In this document: positions 5,414 through 10,641 of the stretch, piece by piece | Layout of the letters: every line of letters begins with the position of its first letter | How positions within the stretch are numbered: the stretch's first letter is position 1 | From: Emticicia sp031378715 | GTDB lineage: Bacteria; Bacteroidota; Bacteroidia; Cytophagales; Spirosomataceae | Length of the DNA stretch: 10,641 nucleotides | NCBI GenBank assembly: GCA_031378715.1 | Contig: JANNEN010000373.1 | Location: forward strand, 1-10,641 | Direction of reading: 5' to 3' | Translations under genes and position numbers: made by a program | Notes under the pieces: generated by a model | Database searches by the model: none | Told to the model about the DNA's origin: nothing | What the model saw: the letters and a program-made list of their open reading frames with translations, nothing else

Positions 5414-6541
5414 CTATTTTACTCTTAAACGATAACCCGCTCTTAGACGTGCATAAGCCCTAATCTTATTTAATTTGCTCAACTCAGTAACAGTTGTACG
5501 GAACTTTTCAGCAATTTCGGTAAGATTTTCGCCCGAGCGAACCCTGTACCAAACTTTCTGACTAAGTGCTACTGGCTCATCAAATTCAAAATCACCTTTA
5601 TTTGCACCTCCTCTCAGGTAGTCATACACACGTGAGGTCATCAAAAAATCTTGCGAAATGATATTAATTTGGCTTGGATTAAACGCAAAAATATTTTTTG
5701 GGTCAAATGGGTTTCCTTCGTAGCGGGTTTCAAAGTGCAGGTGTGGCCCAGAGCTACGTCCCGTACTGCCACCTTTGCCAATTTCGTCGCCTGCTTTGAC
5801 GATAGTATTTGGTTCAAAATTAATTTTTGATAAGTGGGCATAAAGTGTTTCGAGGCCATTGTAGTGACGAATCACAACGCAACGCCCGTAAGCTCCACGG
5901 GTACTTGCTACTCTGATGATACCATCGAAAGCGGCATAAACTGGGTCGCCCGTGTTTACGTCAAGGTCTTGACCAGTGTGCCAACGTTTCCACCGCCAGC
6001 CGAAGGGGGAGTTGGTTACGCCTTTGCTCAATGGCCCAGCCCAGTATCTTCCTTGCGAAATATCGTATAGTTGAATCGGCACGACATCATCAAATTCTTT
6101 GGCTTCAATGCCATAAGGATCGACCGAATCGGTATCCCAAACCGAGAAGTAACTGGCAATTTTCACCATTTCGTCACTGCCCACAAATTGGGCTTCGTCT
6201 TCGATTTCAACAATTAGGGTTTGTCCTTCGTCAATCGTTGAAGTATCTTCGTGTACCGCAGTATTTAATTCCTTTATTGGTTCGAGCTTAATTGCAGGTG
6301 CCGATTCGACAACCTTTGGTGTTTCAAACTCATTAACGAAGCGTAGTTTTGGTTCTTCCTCAAAGCTAAATTCATCATCTTCTTTCTTAGCTTTGTTAAA
6401 ATTCTTGTCCTTAGCTTTTGTATCCTTCTGGTTAGATGGAATATTGGGTTTATTGAGTTTCGACCCCCGCTCACCACGTTGAGCAAAAGTTGCACTCGAG
6501 ATAGACACCGCTAAGATAATTGGTAATAGAGCCTTTTTCAT
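5414..6541 (-). CDS. Secreted M23-family metallopeptidase with C-terminal LysM domain
   Basis: The product has 375 residues. A Sec signal peptide at 1-20 ends in TFA before QR. Residues 22-130 are a lysine- and acid-rich low-complexity linker. The LytM/M23 zinc peptidase domain spans about 165-280: H188 and D192 in WHTGQDLD, H236 in YAHLSK, and H267/H269 in GPHLHFE. All expected zinc ligands and catalytic histidines are therefore present, and the enzyme should be active. A single LysM domain at about 331-375 (WYRVRSGENLTEIAEKF to GYRLRVK) would bind peptidoglycan. The expected role is periplasmic cleavage of peptidoglycan peptide cross-links during growth or division; the exact bond is not shown by the sequence. 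It follows trxB by 104 bp with no clear terminator between, and ends at a strong terminator. Confidence 0.93.
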   Translation of the reverse strand: MKKALLPIILAVSISSATFAQRGERGSKLNKPNIPSNQKDTKAKDKNFNKAKKEDDEFSFEEEPKLRFVNEFETPKVVESAPAIKLEPIKELNTAVHEDTSTIDEGQTLIVEIEDEAQFVGSDEMVKIASYFSVWDTDSVDPYGIEAKEFDDVVPIQLYDISQGRYWAGPLSKGVTNSPFGWRWKRWHTGQDLDVNTGDPVYAAFDGIIRVASTRGAYGRCVVIRHYNGLETLYAHLSKINFEPNTIVKAGDEIGKGGSTGRSSGPHLHFETRYEGNPFDPKNIFAFNPSQINIISQDFLMTSRVYDYLRGGANKGDFEFDEPVALSQKVWYRVRSGENLTEIAEKFRTTVTELSKLNKIRAYARLRAGYRLRVK

Positions 6542-6570
6542 GCTTTATGGGTTTATGTTAGAAAGCAGCA

Positions 6571-6599
6571 CAAAATACATTACTAAAAGTATGCCAAAA
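6571..6599 (-). promoter_or_regulatory. Weak candidate promoter of the M23 gene
   Basis: On the minus strand TTTTG (6599-6595) is followed after 17 nt by TATTTTG (6577-6571), one base short of the TAnnTTTG element. The leader would be about 25-30 nt. This is the best match between trxB and the M23 gene, but it is imperfect, and co-transcription from trxB is not excluded. Confidence 0.25.
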
Positions 6600-6645
6600 T
6601 GAGTAAAGGGACACATTTCATAACAATTTTACGCAAAACTTCTCA

Positions 6646-7599
6646 TTAATGCAAGCCTTGTGCGGCTAAATATCTTTCGGCATCGAGGGCGGCCATGCAG
6701 CCACTTCCCGCTGCCGTTACTGCCTGACGGTAGATTTTATCTTGGGCATCGCCACAAGCAAACACCCCCGAAATATTGGTTCGGGTGCTACCTTTGTCGG
6801 TTTCGATGTAGCCCGCACCATCAGTGTTGATGTAATCCGCAAATATTTTCGTATTGGGTTCGTGTCCGATAGCTACAAAGAAACCCGTCACGTCAATCGT
6901 ACTTTCGGCTTTCGTAATGGTATTGCGTATTTTTGCACCCGTTACGCCTTCTTGCCCCAAAATTTCGACGGTTTCGGTATTGAACAGGATTTCAATATTT
7001 GGCGTATTTTTTACTCGATTTTGCATGATTACTGAGGCACGAAACTCATCACGTCGAACCAACATATATACTTTCTTGCAAAGTTTTGATAGGTAATGGG
7101 CTTCTTCACAAGCGGTATCTCCCGCACCAACGATGGCTACATCTTGTCCTCTAAAAAAGAAACCATCACACACCGCACAGGCCGAAACCCCGTAGCCATT
7201 CAATCGTTGCTCCGACTCCAAGCCGAGCCATTTTGCCGAAGCTCCCGTAGCGATAATGACGGTTTTTGCCGTAATTTCAATGGAATCATCAATCGTAACT
7301 TTGTGATGCCCTTCGGTTGAGAAATCAACTTTGGTGGCCATTCCGTAGCGATTATCAAGTCCGAAACGCTCGGCTTGCTTTCTGAAATCTTCCATCATTT
7401 CGGGGCCTTGAATACCGTCGGCATAGCCTGGAAAATTTTCTACATCGGTCGTAATCGTTAGCTGTCCGCCTGGCTGTCCGCCTTGGTACATCATCGGTTT
7501 TAGACCTGCACGAGCGGCATAAATAGCGGCTGTGTAACCCGCTGGTCCCGAACCCAAAATCAACACTTCTACTTCTTGTTGCATATAAATTTTGCTCAT
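6646..7599 (-). CDS. trxB: Thioredoxin-disulfide reductase
   Basis: The product has 317 residues, the usual length of low-molecular-weight TrxB. The FAD-binding motif GSGPAG is at 16-21, with QPGGQLTITTDVENFPGY at 42-59. The redox-active disulfide is C141-x-x-C144 in SACAVCDGFF (the common form is CATC). The NADPH site has VGAGDTACEEA at 157-167, and VRRDEFRAS at 181-189 gives the arginines that read the 2'-phosphate. The C-terminal FAD motif is FACGDAQDKIYRQAVTAAGSG at 280-300. The enzyme is cytoplasmic and passes electrons from NADPH to thioredoxin. The CxxC pair separates it from YpdA-type bacillithiol disulfide reductases, which lack it. An alternative start is the ATG at 7584 (M6), since the family core begins about residue 10. 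No good -7 element is visible in the 94-bp gap upstream. Confidence 0.96.
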   Translation of the reverse strand: MSKIYMQQEVEVLILGSGPAGYTAAIYAARAGLKPMMYQGGQPGGQLTITTDVENFPGYADGIQGPEMMEDFRKQAERFGLDNRYGMATKVDFSTEGHHKVTIDDSIEITAKTVIIATGASAKWLGLESEQRLNGYGVSACAVCDGFFFRGQDVAIVGAGDTACEEAHYLSKLCKKVYMLVRRDEFRASVIMQNRVKNTPNIEILFNTETVEILGQEGVTGAKIRNTITKAESTIDVTGFFVAIGHEPNTKIFADYINTDGAGYIETDKGSTRTNISGVFACGDAQDKIYRQAVTAAGSGCMAALDAERYLAAQGLH

Positions 7600-7671
7600 C
7601 AGATTAGAGCTTTGTCTTATTAGTGATTGTATTGTTTATTTCAAAACCTTTTTCTGGGTACAAAGTTCGAC

Positions 7672-7697
7672 AAAAAAGCCGTAAACGCCAAGTTTAC
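7672..7697 (-). terminator. Terminator overlapping the stop codon of the PorE-like gene
   Basis: Minus-strand GTAAAC (7697-7692), loop TTGGC, and GTTTAC (7686-7681) form a perfect 6-bp stem, followed by GGC and six T (7677-7672). The stop codon TAA (7696-7694) lies inside the left arm. The stem is short and only one-third G+C, so efficiency is uncertain. Confidence 0.5.
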
Positions 7698-9568
7698 AAA
7701 ATACTCATTTCGATTCGGCGGTTTATTTGACGGTTTTCTTCATTCGTATTTGGCACCAATGGCTTAGTTTTTCCGAAACCTACTGCCTTGATATTCAGCG
7801 GATTAACGCCTTTATTGATTAAATATTCGGTAACAGCCAAAGCTCGCTTTTGGGACAAAACCTGATTTTCGGAATCTTTTCCGACATCATCACTATGCCC
7901 CGAAATCTCTACTTTCAAAGTACTATTTTGTGTTAGTAGCTTTTGCAATTTATCTAATTCGGCGAACGACTCTGGCCTTAAATCAGTTTTTCCTGAATCA
8001 AAAAAAATATTATTGAGTACAGTTTTTACGTCTTTTTTGATTGGGTCGAGTAAAATTTTGACGGTTTTTCCGTCGGCTTCGATTTTTTCGGAATAATCAA
8101 AAGTAAGGCTTTTGAAAAAATAATCTTTTTTATAAACAAACAGCCCGTATCGGCTTCCATTGGGCAGAACGGCGGTGTATTCACCCGTCAAGGAATCGGA
8201 AGTTACTCGTTCAATAACTGTATTTGTTTTTAAATCAACTAACTCTATTTCGGACGCAAGGTTTTTGCTTGAAAGAGCATCTTGCACCGTTCCTTTTACG
8301 TAGTTGGCTTGCTTGAATTTATCCGAAAGTTGCTTCGGAATATCAAACTGAAAAAGTTTTATTGCCCCCTTTGCATCGGCCGAGTAATAGCCTTTTGTAC
8401 CATCGGCCGAGATAAAAAGGGCTACTTGATCTTCGTACGTATTGATAGGAAAGCCCAAATTTTCGGGTTTTGAGTAAATCATGAGTTTTTGTTCGGTCAT
8501 GAATAAATCTAATCCACCCAAACCCAAATGCCCGTCCGAAGCAAAGAAAAGTGTTCGGCCGTTGGCATGGGCAAATGGTGATATTTCGTCATTTGTTGTG
8601 TTTACAATATTACCCAAATTTATTGCTTTTGTCCAAGTATTATTTTTACTTAACTCGCTCACCCACAGGTCTTTACGTCCGTATCCACCTTGTCGGTCAG
8701 AGGAGAAATACAAAACCCTACCATCGTTTGATAGGCTCGGTTGGGCTTCCCAAAAAGGCGAGTTTACGTTGCCACCCAAGTTTTCGGGGGTACTCCACTC
8801 ATTGCCTGCTTTCTTGGAAATGTACAAATCGCAACTTCCCAAACTATTTTTGCCATCGCAGCTCGTAAAGACCAACGTACGCCCATCGGCCGAAATGCTG
8901 CACGTACCTTCGTTTGCCGAAGTATTGATTTTTTCGGAGATACTTTGCGGCACCGACCAGCCTTCGGTGGTGCGTTGGGCGGTATAAAGATTTTCGTCGC
9001 CATCATCGGAGCGAGCCGTAAAAATCAGCGTTTCGTTGTCGGGTGTCAGTACGGGAAAATATTGTTTGTTTTTAAAATTCACGACCCTACCCATATCACT
9101 TGCCACGAAATTGAGCGACATTTTTTGAGCTTCTTCGCCAAACTGACATTGCTCCAACTGCCGAGTGAGTTGCTTCATCACGGGACTATTTGGTGGCACA
9201 TTTTTAATCGAAAAACTCAAATATTCGTTCGCTTTGGCGTAGTTTCCTGCCTTCACCAAACGAGTGCCGATGTAGGTATAGCCTTGCGTGAGCAGTGGGT
9301 CGTTGGGTCGCAATTCGATAGCTTTTTTATAAAATTTTAGGGCATTTTCTTGATTTCGAGCAGCTTCATTGATTTGACCCAGTTTAAAATACGGATCGGC
9401 AAAGGCCGTATCTTTATCAATAGCTTTCAGCAGATTTTCAATGGCATCAGTTGGCTTTCGGTCGGCAATGTTTTTGAGAGCTTTGTCATAAAACTCCTTT
9501 GATTTTGGGTTTTGAGCAACAGCATTGATTGAAAGAAAAAAGAAAATACTGATAAATATTTTTTGCAT
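7694..9568 (-). CDS. PorE-like envelope protein: TPR, PD40 propeller, CRD-like and OmpA domains
   Basis: The product has 624 residues from the ATG at 9568. The frame extends three codons to a TTG at 9577, but the ATG places the signal peptide (1-19, ending AVAQ) at the N-terminus. Domains in order: TPR repeats at about 21-140; a WD40/PD40-like propeller at about 165-410 with blade motifs such as SSDRQGGYGRKDLW and ASDGHLGLGGLDLF at about 54-residue spacing; a carboxypeptidase-regulatory-like beta-sandwich at about 424-495; and an OmpA C-terminal domain at about 517-624. The peptidoglycan-contacting pair is D560 (GHSDDVG) and R575 (LSQKRA), at the family's 15-residue spacing. This is the domain order of PorE, a peptidoglycan-linked component of the type IX secretion system. 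PorE is a lipoprotein, whereas no lipobox cysteine is seen here, and Cytophagales carry many paralogs, so a secretion role is inferred only. It acts in the periplasm or at the outer membrane. Confidence 0.88.
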   Translation of the reverse strand: MQKIFISIFFFLSINAVAQNPKSKEFYDKALKNIADRKPTDAIENLLKAIDKDTAFADPYFKLGQINEAARNQENALKFYKKAIELRPNDPLLTQGYTYIGTRLVKAGNYAKANEYLSFSIKNVPPNSPVMKQLTRQLEQCQFGEEAQKMSLNFVASDMGRVVNFKNKQYFPVLTPDNETLIFTARSDDGDENLYTAQRTTEGWSVPQSISEKINTSANEGTCSISADGRTLVFTSCDGKNSLGSCDLYISKKAGNEWSTPENLGGNVNSPFWEAQPSLSNDGRVLYFSSDRQGGYGRKDLWVSELSKNNTWTKAINLGNIVNTTNDEISPFAHANGRTLFFASDGHLGLGGLDLFMTEQKLMIYSKPENLGFPINTYEDQVALFISADGTKGYYSADAKGAIKLFQFDIPKQLSDKFKQANYVKGTVQDALSSKNLASEIELVDLKTNTVIERVTSDSLTGEYTAVLPNGSRYGLFVYKKDYFFKSLTFDYSEKIEADGKTVKILLDPIKKDVKTVLNNIFFDSGKTDLRPESFAELDKLQKLLTQNSTLKVEISGHSDDVGKDSENQVLSQKRALAVTEYLINKGVNPLNIKAVGFGKTKPLVPNTNEENRQINRRIEMSIL

Positions 9569-9619
9569 ACACTTCAAGTAGAAAATTTTAGAGTAAAACG
9601 TTCAGCTCAGTTTCATTGT

Positions 9620-9627
9620 TATCTTTG
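9620..9627 (+). promoter_or_regulatory. Orphan TAnnTTTG element on the plus strand
   Basis: TATCTTTG is an exact -7 match but has no TTG or TTTG 17-23 bases upstream and no plus-strand gene downstream; the only reading frame there is a 30-codon one at 9672-9764, antisense to the end of the beta-barrel gene. It may be chance or drive a short RNA. Confidence 0.15.
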
Positions 9628-9646
9628 CATACATAATTTATTGTTA

Positions 9647-9663
9647 GCACGATTGTAGCGTGC
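9647..9663. repeat. Small hairpin after the beta-barrel gene
   Basis: GCACG and CGTGC form a perfect 5-bp inverted pair around a 7-nt loop. On the minus strand it lies about 50 bases after the beta-barrel stop but is followed by TAACAATAAATT, not a T-run, so it is not a convincing intrinsic terminator. The surrounding 9681-9702 is GC-rich compared with the rest of the gap and holds a second small pair, CCAG/CTGG (9681-9692). Confidence 0.3.
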
Positions 9664-9711
9664 AGTTTTACATGGTTATTCCAGAACCCTGGCACCCGCC
9701 GAGTTTGTATT

Positions 9712-10641
9712 CTACTGCATTATCCGCAAAATACTTTTCGATTTGCCGCCCAGCGGCTTATTGAGTGAGTACGTGAAACTCACCAAAAAGTACCGACCCA
9801 GCGAGCGTACACGGCTATCTTCCACAAAATTAAGATTCGCTTGACGGTTGATTCCTGCGTTTCGGTTCAAGGCATCGACCACCGAAAACTTCATTTCACC
9901 ACGGTTGTTCTTCATAAAAAGTTTTGCCACCGAAGCATTCAAAAGCGGTATTTTTTGGTTGAAACTGGCGTAGAGTAAATAGTCGAAATTAGTGCTAAAA
10001 GTCCAATTTTTGGGCAAAGTCAAGTTCGACTCAAAAGTGTAGGTTTGGTTCAAGAAACTTTGGTTAAAAGCCTGACTGATAGCGTATTGTGTTTTATTAA
10101 ATGAAAGTTCTCCACCCAGCGAAACACTCAAAAAATCCTTAAAATCATACTGCCAACTTAGCTCCGTCGAACCCAAATAAAGTGCCGTAGTACTCTGCAC
10201 ATCGTTAATAAAATTGATACCCCGATTGTAGGAAAGTTTGGTATTGATATTGACCCGACTACTCAGTTTTTTTACAGGAAACCCCGCCGAAAAATTACCA
10301 TTAACACCCAAATCATCAGCTACGTTAATTGGCTTCATTTGCTGGCGTAGGGCCGCATCGGTTGTTTGCGAAGTGGCGATTTTATTAGTTGTATAAACCA
10401 CCGAAAGATTCATAAACAAGCTAAAAAAGTTTGACTGATTAAACCTATTAGAATTAAAGCTCAACGTATGGGCGTACGCAGGAGTCAAGTCAGGATTTCC
10501 CACTCGGATATGTAGCGGATCAGTATTTTCGGGAATCGGGTTTAGTTCGTTGAGCGATGGTTCACGCACCGAGGTTTCATAATCAAAATGTAGATTTTGC
10601 TTACTTTCCGTAAAAATAATGAGGTGAATTGTGGGTAAAAA
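9712..10641 (-). CDS. Outer-membrane beta-barrel protein, C-terminal part (partial, 5' end off window)
   Basis: The frame is open to the window edge and codes for 309 residues before the TAG at 9712-9714; the N-terminus lies outside. The sequence reads through FDYETSVREPSLNELNP, a segment typical of the barrel of TonB-receptor-like OMP_b-brl_3 proteins in Bacteroidota, followed by alternating polar/hydrophobic strands rich in aromatic and N/S/T residues. A GTG at about 10569 could look like a start, but it is the valine of that conserved segment, so the gene continues upstream. The last barrel strand appears to be RYFLVSFTYSLN near the C-terminus, followed by a short basic tail, KPLGGKSKSILRIMQ. 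The protein should sit in the outer membrane; whether it imports a nutrient or has a structural role cannot be told without the plug region. It is 143 bp upstream of the PorE-like gene in the same direction. Confidence 0.85.
   Translation of the reverse strand, partial: FLPTIHLIIFTESKQNLHFDYETSVREPSLNELNPIPENTDPLHIRVGNPDLTPAYAHTLSFNSNRFNQSNFFSLFMNLSVVYTTNKIATSQTTDAALRQQMKPINVADDLGVNGNFSAGFPVKKLSSRVNINTKLSYNRGINFINDVQSTTALYLGSTELSWQYDFKDFLSVSLGGELSFNKTQYAISQAFNQSFLNQTYTFESNLTLPKNWTFSTNFDYLLYASFNQKIPLLNASVAKLFMKNNRGEMKFSVVDALNRNAGINRQANLNFVEDSRVRSLGRYFLVSFTYSLNKPLGGKSKSILRIMQ

Noticed and set aside
6646..7599. YpdA-type bacillithiol disulfide reductase, suggested by the nearby bshB1
   Set aside because: The CAVC redox pair and TrxB-type FAD and NADPH motifs are present; YpdA lacks the CxxC.
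8481..9340. Long plus-strand frames of 105-199 codons
   Set aside because: They lie wholly antisense to the PorE-like gene, have no signal, domain or promoter, and are shadows of its codon usage.
9569..9577. TTG start three codons upstream of the PorE-like ATG
   Set aside because: The ATG at 9568 gives a normal signal peptide (MQKIF and following); the TTG only adds three residues before it.
9672..9764. 30-codon plus-strand frame downstream of the orphan -7 element
   Set aside because: It is very short, partly antisense to the beta-barrel gene, and has no ribosome-binding or family evidence.
10567..10569. GTG as the start of the beta-barrel gene
   Set aside because: The frame stays open upstream to the window edge and codes for conserved barrel sequence (FDYETS before VREP), so the GTG is an internal valine.

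Overview
The window looks like a chromosomal segment of a Bacteroidota bacterium, most likely a Cytophagales relative (Emticicia/Runella/Flectobacillus type; the genus is inference). The reasons are a GLPGLI-family secreted protein, a PorE-like TPR/propeller/OmpA protein, an outer-membrane beta-barrel protein of the OMP_b-brl_3 type, a bacillithiol gene, promoters with the Bacteroidota -7 element TAnnTTTG, and the lack of Shine-Dalgarno sequences before most starts. There are eight genes on the minus strand and one on the plus strand. No intergenic gap exceeds 300 bases; the longest are about 190 to 200 bases. I see no tRNA, rRNA, CRISPR array, transposase or phage gene.

Layout: (1) 1-1095, minus: the N-terminal 365 residues of a secreted ThuA domain fused to a glucose/sorbosone-dehydrogenase-like domain, cut by the window edge. 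(2) 1285-3563, minus: a histidine kinase and an OmpR-family response regulator with an ATGA stop/start overlap. (3) 3564-3692: a divergent promoter region with four helically phased TTAAC-type repeats between two recognisable promoters. (4) 3693-4412, plus: the GLPGLI-family protein. (5) 4413-4609: a convergent gap holding a composite inverted-repeat element. (6) 4610-5329, minus: bshB1. (7) 5414-6541, minus: a secreted M23 peptidase with a LysM domain, ending at a strong terminator. (8) 6646-7599, minus: trxB. (9) 7694-9568, minus: the PorE-like OmpA-family protein. (10) 9712-10641, minus: the C-terminal part of an outer-membrane beta-barrel protein.

How they fit together: most products act at the cell envelope. 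The most coherent unit is the two-component system plus the divergent GLPGLI gene. The phased repeats have the geometry expected of an OmpR-family regulator site and are placed to control both the GLPGLI promoter and the kinase-regulator operon. bshB1 and trxB both serve thiol redox balance but are separated by the M23 gene and its terminator, so they are not clearly one operon. The other genes are probably separate transcription units. In three genes the longest frame begins at TTG or GTG. For bshB1 and the PorE-like gene I moved the start to an internal ATG. For the beta-barrel gene the frame simply continues off the window edge.
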